Shown: one piece after another, positions 51,091-63,139 of the stretch | Position numbering within the stretch: position 1 is the first letter of the stretch | Layout: each line of letters opens with the position of its first letter | Assembly (NCBI RefSeq): GCF_025399195.1 | Contig: NW_026252108.1 | Location: 124,001-188,000 of the forward strand | Length of the DNA: 64,000 nucleotides | Direction: 5' to 3' | Source of the DNA: Umbelopsis ramanniana AG | Taxonomy: Eukaryota; Mucoromycota; Umbelopsidomycetes; Umbelopsidales; Umbelopsidaceae | The notes under the pieces: model-generated | What the model saw: only the letters and a program-made list of their open reading frames with translations | Databases searched by the model: none | What the model was told of the DNA's origin: nothing | Translations under genes and position numbers: made by a program

Positions 51091-54000
51091 ATGACAGACG
51101 CTGGCAGTAGACCTCTTCCAGGTCTTCCCCCAGGATCCCCTGTTCCTATTTCGAGATCACCCACCATGTCGCCATCGCTGTTTCAGCAGACTCCGCGCGA
51201 CACCATTTCGCGATCGTTTTGTCCTGTAGTAGCCGTTGCTGCCAGTTCAGATGCAAACGATGCAGCCAAAGCCAACAATCTGGGAACGTTTATAGATCTA
51301 ATACAACCTTTTGGTGATCTCATTGAAGGCAGAGGTAATGTCCATTGTCTTGTCTCTGCTATTCCCTCACCTCAGTATTAGCGACCTTAGATAGGCTCGA
51401 ATAAGTTTTACATAACACCTTCAACTACCCCGCTCTTTGCAATGCAAGCACCATCTGAACTTATTCTCATCATTTTGAATTTTTTCCAACAGTATCTCCG
51501 AGAGACTCTCAAGGATTGCCGAATCCGATAGAAAACTTTAATATTCGATTTGAAGACTTCAATAATCTTGGCGCCAAAGATCATAGAGCAGTATTCAGAG
51601 TCATTGATGATTATGTCAAGAATTGTACAACAGGAGTTATGGATCAGGACCTTAAGAACATTGAAAAGGCAGCAGATATTGGAGACGACTATCTTGGAAG
51701 TAAGCAATCTTAAGTCTGTTACTGGAAAAGTTGGGTTGAGTAAAGCTTACGTCGTTTTATGTTGCTAGAAAACATGGATGAAATGACGCCTTGGTACGCT
51801 GAATTTAGACACCTTATTCTTTCGATCAAGGGAATCTCCGAGCATGAGACGTTTGACCATCCAGTCGCTATCGTATATGCTGTCAGCTCATCTACCCCTG
51901 ACCCGATGGCGACTATGATGGAGCTGGTTGATTCACACAGCATTGTGCCTGGCTCGGAGCGAGGATTCATAGACCCAAATATCTTACGGTACTATGTCCT
52001 GATCCATGATGGACATGTAGCCAGTATTGATACGTAAGTGGATAGGAGACTTGCTTTGTTTGTTGTCACAGAAATGTTGGTTTTCGTACTGATATTCTCA
52101 ATCCTGCTATGTTTAGCTCTAATGAGGTGCTTGATAAAATGAAAAGACAATTTGGATTGCATTGCCATTTATTGAAACTCAATACACGACCTCGAGATGT
52201 ACCTACCGGCGATTTGTTATCCGGTGAACATACCTTCAATCAAGACGCACCACCACAGCAAACCGTCGAATATGCCGCTCGACAACAAATATGGTCAGAT
52301 TTCTTGACCGAAAAGTATGACATTGAATCCCGACTTCGTGCCTATTCAGAGGGGGTTCCTCAGTCACAAGATACTGTCTTCACGCCAGCCAACATTCCAT
52401 CAGCTCCTTCATCTCCTTCCGTGCCAAACTTATCTCGTTCTACATCAGTCTCGTCCAATCTTGCCCAGGTTGCTCACAACGTTCATGCTCCACTCCAATC
52501 TGGCCCGCAAACCCCTAGTACAGAGTTCAGTTCCTTTGAACAAGCAGGGACTGGAAGTGAAGTATGGAACACACCCATCTCTCAAAGCTTACAAGGCCTT
52601 GGTTTGATCACTACCGATAGCTCGCCTCCAGATCTAGATTATGGAAAGTACTTGACGACTGAAGATATTATGGGAATCAAAGTGTTTGTCCGAGAGATGG
52701 TTGTACAGAGCTTGATTCCGTTCATGGAAAGGAACATGCAATTGTGGAATGAACAAGTTGCTGCTGCTCGAAGAGGACTTAGTGGCCGCTTTTTCGGCGC
52801 TAGCAGGCGATTGTTTGGATCTTCAGCTCGGTCGCCAAACCCACACTCTGTTCAATCTATACCTGCATTTGGGCCTAACATACCTATTGGAACAACGACT
52901 GTGACCATATATCCTCATAATGCTCCAGAGGCTCAGATGCGAAAACTTGCTGATTTTGCTTTTATGCTACGCGACTACAAGTTTGCCCTCAATATTTACG
53001 AGGCTGTGAAGCGAGATTATGCTACAGACAAAGCTTGGAAACATCATGCAGGTGTACAAGAAATGATCGGTACCTGCTTGCTTTTGGCCAACCAGCCATT
53101 ACCTAGCAAGAACGAGGTTGATCAAGCTTATGAGAAGGCCGTACAGCAATATCTGACACGTTGCATGTCATCATTCTTTGCCACTCGTTCCACTGTCATC
53201 TATTATGAATTACTCAAATCAAGAAGAATGTGGAGAGAGGTACCAACTGCATTGGTGAGGATGACTGGTGAGGATTCGGATTTGCGTAGTGCATTGTTCC
53301 TGGAACAAGCGGCACATTGCTTTTTACGAACACCTCGGCCTATGGTTCGAAAGTATGGGTTCCACTTGATAATGGCTGGCCATCGATTTGGAAAAGCGGT
53401 GCAAGTGAGTGTGTTTACTATCGTAGTGATGTTTTCGTTACTGATACAACTTGAACTGACATGATGATCGTCCCCAATTAGCGTCAGCATGCTTTCCGTT
53501 GTTACACTCTGTCATACAAAATGTTCGCCGACCATGGTTGGACTCTTGCTGAAGATCACATTAATTTTGCTCTAGGAAAGCATGCATTCCACTTGGGTGA
53601 CCTTGAGACTGCTGTTAGCTACTTTACCAAACTCTTGAAGAACAGCCAGCAACCTCCTGCTCAACAAGTCGCTTATCTAAGAGAATTCTTATTTATTTAC
53701 AAGGTAGGGTTGGTCAGGATTTGATCATCTTTTCGATTGACGATGTACAAAAGTGTTCTAATCTCTCCTGTGATTATGTTATAGCAATATGCAGCGCAAG
53801 TTGGAATCGACCCACTAGTACAATCTTTGGATGGCCTACCTCTACCAGTATTCGATGATAGAAGCGTGCGCGTTGGCCTTTCCAATGAACAAGAATCGAG
53901 CGAAAATGAAGATGTTTGGTTGAGCATGGAAAAAGATATGTTGGACGAGGATATATCGGCTGGTGTTATTACCGGACGACGAAAGGCGCTGGCTCTTCGA

Positions 54001-56740
54001 CAGCATGACGATGCAAGACTTGTCTGTGCCGTTGGTGGTAGGTTTTACGAAATTTGCGAGTAACGGTATTGTTCTTGGTAGTAATGTATTGCTTTTTGGA
54101 TAACATATAGAACCAGCAACAGTCCACATTCATTTGTTTAACCCACTTCAAATTTCTATCTCATTTTCCGACATCATGCTCGGGTGCATGTCCACTGATG
54201 CTGAGGTTTCCTCTGCCGAAGACGAATCTTCCTTTTCTCACGATATGATTTTTGGCGCTCACGACAAGGAAACAGACATGTATGCGTTCGAATCCTTTGA
54301 GCTACAGAAGATAGACGAATTGGTTTTAGAACCTCTTGAGAGGAGAACGGTCTGTGTTTCTTATTATTTGAAAAACATGCTTTTTTTTTTTTCATGACAA
54401 TGTTTACTTACTATCGCCCGCCCAAACTTTAGATTACTCTTGGAGTCATACCAAGGAAGGAAGGGTCCATCCGCATTGTCGGCCTCCACTATACCCTCAA
54501 CAATCTTGTACACACGTTCCACAAGTTTGAGAAGAAAGGAAGACGACTTAATGATACAAAGGAGCATCAAATGGGGACGTTTTATGGCCCAGACAAATCG
54601 TTGGATATTCATGTTACTTCGCCAATGCCGTTATTGGATGTTGCTTTCCACAAATGTCCAGAGCTACTTCTTTCCGGAGAAGTGTGTCAGATCATGCTTG
54701 AGATCAGCAACAAGGGTAATGTCGGCTTGACTGCTCTACGAGTTATGACTAGTCACCCGTGCTTCTTTTCCATCGGCCCCAGTTCAGATAGCGACAAGGA
54801 TGTCTATAGTACGTTACCCCAGTTTCTATTCATTCTGATGTGATCTACTATACTAATATGTTATACCCTAACTTAGTGTCAAGCGATACCACTGAAGCAA
54901 GGACTGAGCAAGTCCTAAGCCAACAGCGCAATGAGTTGTATAATACAAGTGTATTACCAATCGAACTTCCTGCTAACGATAACGGTGCTCGTATATTGGA
55001 GCCTGGCACCACCACTTTAATACCTTTATGGATACGTGGCGATCGTATTGGCAAACATCTTCACAAATTTTTATTCACATATCAGTCGGTGGTAAGTTGA
55101 GGATCCTTGCAGGTGATGCAATGGGCAATCGATGAACAGTGACTAACCCATATATCTGAAGAACGAAAACAAAGCCATTGCCCATCGTAATTTACGATAT
55201 ACTATTAGCACTCAGGTTCTACCATCTCTGAAGATTAATGCGTTTACAAGACCCAGTACAAAGTCACTTAATGAGTTCATCCTTGGTATTGAGGTAAGAC
55301 TATGTCCACTGCATATCCATAATGAGATTCATTCAATTGACTTCTTCTGTTTCTCTTCATTAGACTGAAAACTTGCAAACCGTAGCTGAATTCCAGCTCA
55401 ACCAACTTACAGCTGCTAGCCCAGGCTGGACCATCACACCTTTGAATATCGATTTGGATTCAAGGTAAGTTACAAAACCCATAAAACTGAACGTTTAGAA
55501 AGAACAAGTAGATTAACGTTACGCATGTAGCGACGATATGCAATCCAAAGCATTCATCCCACCTCGACAAACCACCTTCACATACTACAAAATCCATCGT
55601 GCTAGCCATTCTGAAAATGCCGAAGCCATCTCTCCAGAGCGTTGGACATCAAATGCCCTCGAAGGCTTACTAACAAATAGCCAGAAAAATGAGCACCCAC
55701 CACCAGTGGATTTGCACGTTACAAATTTGTCGTTTGTAAGTTACTGCGTCCTGCCCAGTTCATCAACTTGATCGCATTTTTTCCTAACAATGTTTCTCAG
55801 AGAAAACAATTGATACCTTATGATGTTGAACCTCTCCACAGTTTCTCTTCCACATCGCGTATGCTATGGCGTACCAATACCCTTGCCACTCAATTTCCTA
55901 GTATTTTAAGCAAGCAACAGAAAACGACATTTACAATGTACGAAACCAATGACATTGACCTCTCACTGTTCTGGGAGATTCCTAAACGAGTGGATTCAGC
56001 TGTGCCTATCCGAAGAGGTCATCACTATATTATAGGCATTAATCTGGCTGTTCCGCAGAACCCATTCCAAGGAAAGCTACTATCTAAACCGACGCCTCGT
56101 GTAATGTTTGAAGCGACTGCTAAAGAGCGGTTACAACTTGTCAACAGCTTGACACGAAACCGAGCTTTCAAGGATGAGAGTCCAGTCAAAATTATGGTGA
56201 AGTGCCATGACTATCACAAACACGACTTTATTCAGGAAGGGTGAGTGTCTCTTGTATTCATTCTGTTTCAAAAAGAAATCCGTTCATCTGACCCGGTATG
56301 GTTTTGCAGCCTGGTCACCATCCCTATTACAGTATTACTGAAGAACTGTTCTTGGAGTAAAACGGTTGTGTACACTTTAGAGCTGCTTTCATCGACTGAT
56401 TGGCAATCTTTACAATCTGGCAAAGGGTAGGTTTGCGATGAGGTGTACGAAACAGTGAATGATTTAATTGACGTTTCTTTCTCGTACTAGTGCGGCGGTC
56501 AAACCAGCACAGGGCCTCAATCAATTTCACTGGTCGGGATCAACACTGCAAAACAACACCTTGAAGCCAAACGAAACCGTAGAACTAACAGCACATGCTT
56601 GTTTCCAACAAGCCGGTATTTACGATGTTAATCGATGGCGCTTATCCGTACAAAATTTGACCGAGGATGGTACGCCTGATTTAGACAGTGTACCTCATAT
56701 ACAGCTACCAACCCTTCCACAAATCATTTCTATCCAATAG
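51091..56740 (+). CDS. trs85: TRAPP complex subunit Trs85/TRAPPC8
   Basis: TRAPPIII-specific subunit for Rab1/Ypt1 activation in autophagy and ER-Golgi traffic. Fifteen exons: 51091-51334, 51493-51699, 51769-52033, 52117-53404, 53482-53703, 53785-54037, 54111-54349, 54433-54808, 54877-55091, 55162-55293, 55364-55464, 55531-55735, 55801-56240, 56310-56426 and 56491-56740; 1517 residues. The conserved N-terminal block includes ETFDHPVAIVYAVSS and LRYYVLIHDGH, then TTEDIMGIKVFVREMVVQSL with FMERNMQLWNEQVA. An alpha-solenoid follows (RKLADFAFMLRDYKFALNIY), and C-terminal beta-sandwich domains as in TRAPPC8. Residues about 285-385 are a Ser/Pro-rich loop. One donor (exon 7) is GTCTGT, accepted because it alone keeps frame. 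It is longer than yeast Trs85 (698) and nearer the animal form. Confidence 0.92.
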
Positions 56741-56905
56741 AATAGATTTCCTTAACCCTTCTCCCTATTTTTGTTCCAATACTACGCTCCCCTGTAGAGA
56801 ATGAATATATTATAATGCACATTTAAGTCGTTTGAGGAGAAAAAGCGTTACGCTGCATGGTGGAAATTTTTGCTCAATGGCCAGGCAAGCATTGTGGCTT
56901 TGACT

Positions 56906-56922
56906 GGGTGATGTCATCACCC
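56906..56922. promoter_or_regulatory. 17-nt perfect palindrome upstream of ndufs4
   Basis: GGGTGATGTCATCACCC is an 8-bp perfect inverted repeat around a single T, 85 bp before the ndufs4 ATG. Its core TGATGTCATCA is close to bZIP (CRE/ATF-like) half sites. A dimeric activator site is likely but inferred. Confidence 0.5.
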
Positions 56923-57006
56923 CCGATTTTTGCCTAGGCGGTCTCTACCATCAAGCAACCTGGAAACGAAACATAGGATTCCTGACTCGCTTACTACAAA
57001 GTCGCC

Positions 57007-57769
57007 ATGGCATCACTTATTGTTAAGACCGCTGCACCTTCAATGCGCAACGGAATGAAGTTGGCAACCGTCAGCACTGTTGCTCGCCGTTTCGCGTCAT
57101 CCGGCAAAGAGATTCAACATGGTACCATTGATACAGATGTTTATCCCGCTGATGCCGTCTCTGGAGCACCTGGTCAGTATTGTTTGAAGAACTAACCAAC
57201 AGAGATACGAAGATATTGTTTACCAGAATAATAACGCAATACTCTTTCGTTTCATCTTGAATTCGCTTTTGTTTTTTTTATATGTTCCTCGAATGGCATT
57301 GACATGGTTATCGCATTTTCATTACAACCATCCACAACAACCTACCATCTTATTTTGCTCGGTTACAGAGGCCCTTCGTGAGCGCACTGTTCGTATCTAC
57401 CGCCCAGCTAGAACCGCAACTCAATCCGGCAAGCAAGGTGCCAAACTCTGGAAGATTGATTTCGATATCTTGCCCGACGGTGCACGCTGGGAAAACCCTC
57501 TTATTGGATGGGCCTCCAGTTCCGATTACCAACAGGCCTTGACCATGAAGTTCGCTGAGAAAGATCAAGCTATCTCATTTGCCGAAAAGCAAGGTAAGTT
57601 CAGGTGGCTTCAAAATGGGTGGGTGGATGGTATTAGTGACTAATGGCTATTTTGATTAGGATGGAACTACTATGTCCAAGAACCCAAGGAGGTCAAGTTT
57701 ATTAAGAAGTCGTATGCTGACAACTTCAAGTACTCTGCAGGAAAGCTGAGAAACATCAAGACCAAATAG
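57007..57769 (+). CDS. ndufs4: NADH:ubiquinone oxidoreductase 18-kDa subunit NDUFS4
   Basis: Accessory subunit of mitochondrial complex I (N-module/Q-module junction). Three exons (57007-57172, 57369-57593, 57660-57769), 166 residues. The N-terminus is Arg/Ser/Ala-rich with no acidic residue (MKLATVSTVARRFASSGKE), a mitochondrial presequence. The ETC_C1_NDUFA4-type domain has RTVRIYRPARTATQSGKQG, W-x-IDFDILPDGARWENPLIGW and WASSSDYQQ. The C-terminal FIKKSYADNFKYS is also typical. All conserved blocks are present and splice joins keep frame. Presence of this gene means the organism has complex I. Confidence 0.96.
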
Positions 57770-58597
57770 ATAGAGCGTTTGATATTTTGTTTGCTATTTC
57801 GTAATTACGCTTTGCTCAATCAGTCCAGCGAACGCTTTGTATAAACCCCCATCTCGAAAAGATAAATGCCATAAAAAAGAAAGGAATGATATCGGACTTG
57901 CAATGCCATCGGTAGACCCTGCGTGAAGCTTTTTATTTGAACTTGGTATGTAATAACTTTGATGGTTCACCGTGTTTTTTTAAAAGCCAAACGGTCGAGT
58001 CATAGCGGCATCTGAAATATCCAATCCAGTGTTGACTGGTTACTTGCCAAGCTCAGATCGCCGTTGTCTCAGTTTCATCAAATCCTAGTAACATTCAGCA
58101 TTGGGAACCTTTGAAATTTGTAATGCTATCGAATGGCTCATTCTCCTTGCGCTCTTTACATAGTGTTTGTTTGTCGTTAAAAACAATCGTCAAGGTAATA
58201 TGTATATACACCTACCATAGCTGGCAACGGGCCTTTAAAAAATATAGTATACGCTAAATGACTTTTTGCCAAACTCCTACAGGCGATGAGATCACTTTGA
58301 AACACACGACGTTTTTTTCTGCGTAGATAAGTGGGTGGCAGCACTTGCAAAAGTGGATGAAAAGTCGATTGAGCTTAAGAGCGTATGGCAAAAGAAAGAA
58401 CGGTGGAATAAGTGACCCCCAGGGTATGACAGAGCCAATTGGATATACCATGTACTGACTAAAACGGAAACTAGACCGTGTACTATTGCGTGACTGCCTG
58501 TGAAAATTGGCTTACCTGAGTGCAATGTGGGAATTTTTCTACCCCTCTTTTTATAGCTCTTGTTCCACACCTCTTTCATCCTTTTTTCTTTTTGACC
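57770..58597. other. Intergenic region ndufs4 / ureD
   Basis: The left part is probably ndufs4 3' UTR and the right part the ureD promoter. Frames are short on both strands. No RNA gene was recognised. Confidence 0.6.
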
Positions 58598-59497
58598 ATG
58601 TCTGTCTTAGCTCAAGCTACTCACCATAGCTCACCTGGCAAAGGTTCTATCGTCTGCCACAATTATGGAAGCAAAACAAAGTTTTCAAGGATAACCGCGC
58701 AATATCCACTCAAATTCGTACCTTCAAAGGGACATCATGAAAAGATCGCAGTAGCCCATATGTTGAGCAACGGCACCACTTCTGGAGATCATTTGGACAT
58801 CAACGTCGAACTTCAAGAGAATACCAATTTGTTGCTACTGACAAGGGGAAGCAATAAACCTAGTGGATGTACTAGCACTGCTGCACCTCCACCATCTCCA
58901 CCACTGGATGCCACAGAGGCAAATGATGCCGATATTGAAACTTTCAATCTCAAAGGTTCATCACAAACTATCAAGGCAACTCTCACCCCCACATCAACCC
59001 TTATTGTCTTGCCCTCAGCCACTCATTTCAGAGATGCTTCTCATTTTTCCCATCAATCCTATTACTTACAAAGCGAAGGCCGAGCCACGTCACAACTGGT
59101 TTTACTTGATTGGCGGACGGCCATTTCAAGAGATGATATGTGGCATTCAAGCCAACTGGATATCTTTATGGACCACACTCCTATAGTACGAGACAACATG
59201 TTGATTACAGACCCACTTCCAGGAAGCAGAGGGCCTCAATGCTTTGCCACTTTGATCGTCATCGCTAGCCCAGATGCGACTGACTCCTTGCAAGCTGGTG
59301 TTACCGCCATTCGTGCTCTCCCAAATACGAATGATCCCCGTTTGCGGTGGAACATGCAGCCTATTCCAAATGGTGTTCTAGTTCGCATTGCTGGGGCTTC
59401 CACCGATGGAGTTCGAGATTTTGTCAAGTCTGTCTGTCTCAAAGGCCATATTGAGAGCATCATTGGCCACGGACTTTTTGATAGCATTCTTTCATGA
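58598..59497 (+). CDS. ureD: Urease accessory protein UreD
   Basis: Binds apo-urease and, with UreF/UreG, helps load nickel. Intronless, 299 residues. UreD features: YPLKFVPSK near residue 35, then SGDHLDINVELQENTNLLLLTRGSNK (residues about 67-92). TLTPTSTLIVLPSATHFRDA, LVLLDWRTAISRDDMW and the C-terminal GVLVRIAGAS follow. Two oddities: the usual GGxxxGD glycine motif reads NGTTSGD, and a Pro/Ser/Asp-rich insert (about residues 93-120) sits where bacterial proteins continue directly. It starts at the first in-frame ATG; an upstream GTG-led extension is just 5' UTR. It implies a functional urease elsewhere in the genome. Confidence 0.88.
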   Translation: MSVLAQATHHSSPGKGSIVCHNYGSKTKFSRITAQYPLKFVPSKGHHEKIAVAHMLSNGTTSGDHLDINVELQENTNLLLLTRGSNKPSGCTSTAAPPPSPPLDATEANDADIETFNLKGSSQTIKATLTPTSTLIVLPSATHFRDASHFSHQSYYLQSEGRATSQLVLLDWRTAISRDDMWHSSQLDIFMDHTPIVRDNMLITDPLPGSRGPQCFATLIVIASPDATDSLQAGVTAIRALPNTNDPRLRWNMQPIPNGVLVRIAGASTDGVRDFVKSVCLKGHIESIIGHGLFDSILS

Positions 59498-59914
59498 TGT
59501 ACATACTTTTTATTATGAACTTTTTTCTCTCTTTCTTTTCTTAACCAACTGCACGCGCATCGTATATTCTTTATAATTTATACGGTCTTTCCTAAATCAC
59601 ACATATCCAAACAACAACAATGCACTTATTTTTTTCTCTGAATTCTATCCCCAAAACTTATTTTTTGAAGTCCCGAACCACAAGGATGGCCGGAGGTAAA
59701 AAGAAAATTGCACCAATGAGTAGTAGTACCTTGCAATAAATATATTTTCCCTCACTCACGAAGGCAGACTTGAAAACATGGAAAGAAAATGACAACTTTA
59801 TCTTTTTGCTTTATCTTGACTAATAGCCTCTACCATCTATCTCATCTCGCCTTATATGGTATAAGCCTCATGAGAAAATCCCAAAATAAGGTTGAAGGCA
59901 CCTATTGGTGAGTC
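59498..59914. other. Convergent 3' intergenic region, ureD / Lon
   Basis: T/C-rich after the ureD stop, then AT-rich. It holds both 3' UTRs and no gene. Confidence 0.6.
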
Positions 59915-62900
59915 TTACAGGTGGCTCTCGAGACGGCTGGGAATCCAGTGGGACGAAACTTCCATGCCACGTTCGTCAATAATGAGAGCAGCTTGCAGTA
60001 CATCACTGATGGTCTGTACATAGACAAACTCAATACTATTTCGGATGGTCTCTGGCACGTCGCCTGTAACGTCCTTTCGGTTCCGCGCAGGTAAAATGAT
60101 CGTCTTGATGCCTGCTCGATGGGCCGCCAAGACTTTCTCCTTGATGCCACCAACAGGCAGCACACGTCCGCGCAATGATATCTCGCCGGTCATAGCAGTG
60201 GTAGTTGGAACCCGTTTGCCAGAGAATAAAGACACAATGGAAGTTGCCAGGGCAATGCCAGCTGAAGGTCCATCCTTTGCCACCGCTCCAGCGGGAAAGT
60301 GGATATGAACATCACGATGTTCTACCAAATTAACGTTTGGTGAACGTGTTAGCTTGAGTTCATAAGCCTGCGCCTTCACCCACGTCAAAGCAATTTGGGC
60401 AGACTCTCGAATGACGTCTCCTAACGATCCAGTCAGCTGTAGCTTGCCGTCGCCTGGCATATAAGTCGCTTCAATCATGAGAATATCACCATTGCCACTT
60501 CCAGAGTAAGCCAATCCGGTGACCACGCCAGCCTCAGCATCGTTCTGGGCGATTTCCTTTTCGTATGTTTGAAGCTGGTGTAAAGACGGCGGGTGATTAG
60601 GTTAAAAAAAAAAAGAGATCCAAAAGACCTAGAACTGACTATAAATTAGAACTTACCCCTAAAATCGTTTCCAAGTCTTTTTCAGTAACATGTTGGTTGT
60701 AGTTGTCTATGTTTCCAGATTCCTTAAATTCTGCCCATTCGACACATTTGGCGCGTACTACGCTAGCTATCTTTCTTTCGAAGTTGCGCACACCACTTTC
60801 TCGGGTATAGTTTTCAGCCAGCTTCAATAGTGTCTCATCGGAAATTTGGACTTGATCGACCTCTAGTCCATGTGCTTTGATCTGCTTTGGCAGCAAATGC
60901 TGTCTAGCAATATGCAGCTTTTCTTCAAAGGTATATCCTGGGATTTGAATGACCTCCATGCGATCTAGCAAAGGTGCGGGTATAGTGTCTACGCTGTTTG
61001 CAGTAGCAATGAACAAGACTTTGGAAAGATCGAAAGGCATGTTGACGTAGTGGTCCGTAAACGTATTGTTTTGTTCAGGATCAAGAACTTCAAGCAGAGC
61101 AGCCGCTGTAAGAGAAATGGAGAGTTAGAACAGATTAATACACGCAAATTAACATAAGCGCCAATTACAAAAAGTCGCTGGCCACTATCACTCACATGGA
61201 TCACCATAGTAAGACGATTGCACTGTTTTATCAATTTCATCTATTGAGATGGATGGTGTTAGCACCTATGAATCCCGTGATATTAATGCATATCCACCAC
61301 AAGCGTGTAAACCATACCTAATAATATGACTGGATTATTGACAGAAGCTTTTCGCATTCCATGCATAATCAGCCCAGGAAGTGCTCCAACGTAAGTTCTA
61401 CGATGTCCGCGAATGTCCGCTTCGTCTCGAACGCCACCCAAGGATATGCGATGAAATTCACGATGCATAGCAGATGCTATCGATTTTCCAAGGGATGTTT
61501 TTCCGACACCAGGCTGCATAATGAAACATAATTTAGCATATATTGACCACCAAGTACTTTTGAATTGCATAGCACTTACAGGGCCAACGAAGCAGATGAT
61601 GGGGGCTTTAAGGTCACCTTTCACCTTGATGACTGAAAGATATTCTAGCACTCGACGCTTGACATTATCCAGGCTAATTGTTTTCCATTGTATCAATTAG
61701 GGGTTGTTCTTTTTTTCAAGCAATAAAGGTGAAATATGCCGGTACTTACCCAAAGTGATCGCCATCTAGCTGAGAGCGGGCTTTACTTATATCCAGTACA
61801 TCTTGTGTGTGCTTAGACCAAGGAAGATCAGCTACAACATCCAGATATGTTCTGGACACCGACCACTCTGCGGAAGAAGGATGGAGTTTTTTCAAACGTT
61901 TAAACTCTCGCATGGCAACAGCTTCAGCTTCTTTTGGCATCCGAGCAGCTATAATTCGGCGCTTCAGTTCAGACATCTCTTCATCCTCGGCACTACCAGC
62001 ACTCCCGCCTTGCGTTTGCTCATCTTTCTCCCCAAGTTCAGTTTTGATAGCATTGAGCTATTAAAATAGATGTATTAGTAAAAGGACTAGTGCAAAGCAT
62101 TCCCAGTCGCCTATGTCTCTTACCTGTTGTCGTAGATAGTACTCACGTTGCTTCTTGCTCAGCTTTCCTTCAATGTTGCTATGGATTTGTTGCGATATTT
62201 TGAGAACCTTTAAGCACTTCATTAGCCAGTCATTCATATCCTATATCCCAACCTGTTACAGCTTTTAAAACTTACATGAAGCTGGCGAGTCATCCATTCA
62301 TTTGCCATGATCAGTCGGGCTTTCAAAGTGGTTGTCGAGAGATATTCGAGTTTTTCTTCGTAGGTGGTCTCGATGACACTCACGAGTATATTTGCCAAAA
62401 CGCCAGATTTAGAATTATCCATAAGCTTTGAGAGTTGTGCAATGAGAGGGTCTGGGAGTTGCAGGTCTCGCATTTTTGATATGAAGGATTTGCTTAGTTC
62501 TCGGAAAGCGGTGATTTGTGTAAGCAGGTCACCATCTCGGGAATTCACATCCTCCACCTGTTCCACAAAATGTTCTACCTTGGCTAGAAGATGTGGTTTA
62601 TCCTGAAGCATGGCCTGCACTCGAAACCTTGATACTCCTTCAGCAAAGATAGCGTAGCCTCCAAAGCCGACTCGTTCTACTCGCAAGACCTTGGCCAAAC
62701 AGCCAAACTGAAACAGACTGTCGGACGGAGTTGATCGGTCTGTCGACCCACTTTGAGGAGGCATTGGCATTTGAGGAGCGGTGGACGGTTCACTCGGACC
62801 GTCTTCCACAGCAGAAGGATCACTTCTACCAGAAGTTGAATTCATTAGCGGTACGCAACCTATATATGCGTCCTGACGCCTGTCTTGCCATGTTTGGATT

Positions 62901-63019
62901 TTCCTAGTTAAAGTACTGGCCTCTCTACCTCGAACGATAACTTTAGTCACAACAAAGGGCAAGAGAACTTTGTTTTCGAGAATGACCAGTGGAATGGAGT
63001 CGGGTGCGGTAGATGTCAT
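59915..63019 (-). CDS. Peroxisomal Lon protease
   Basis: ATP-dependent protease for matrix protein quality control. Eight exons: 62276-63019, 62124-62207, 61750-62057, 61580-61673, 61318-61513, 61196-61240, 60657-61105 and 59915-60574; 859 residues. The LON substrate domain is at 1-260. The AAA+ module has Walker [12 protein letters not shown] across the exon 4-5 join, Walker B VILLDEID across the exon 5-6 join, and the [11 protein letters not shown] segment. The protease domain has the Ser of [11 protein letters not shown] and the Lys of [14 protein letters not shown]. The protein ends in Ser-His-Leu, a peroxisomal targeting signal type 1, and lacks a mitochondrial presequence, so it is the peroxisomal paralogue. 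A Ser/Pro-rich insert lies at about residues 55-100. Confidence 0.95.
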
Positions 63020-63139
63020 GACCAATGTAAAGTCAAAGTAAAGGAATGAGGGTTCAAACAAGATTTTATTACCAAAAATGCGGGGTAGAGGGCCATGTGA
63101 CGCCTCTCCCCCACATGCACATGTCTTTACAAAACGACT

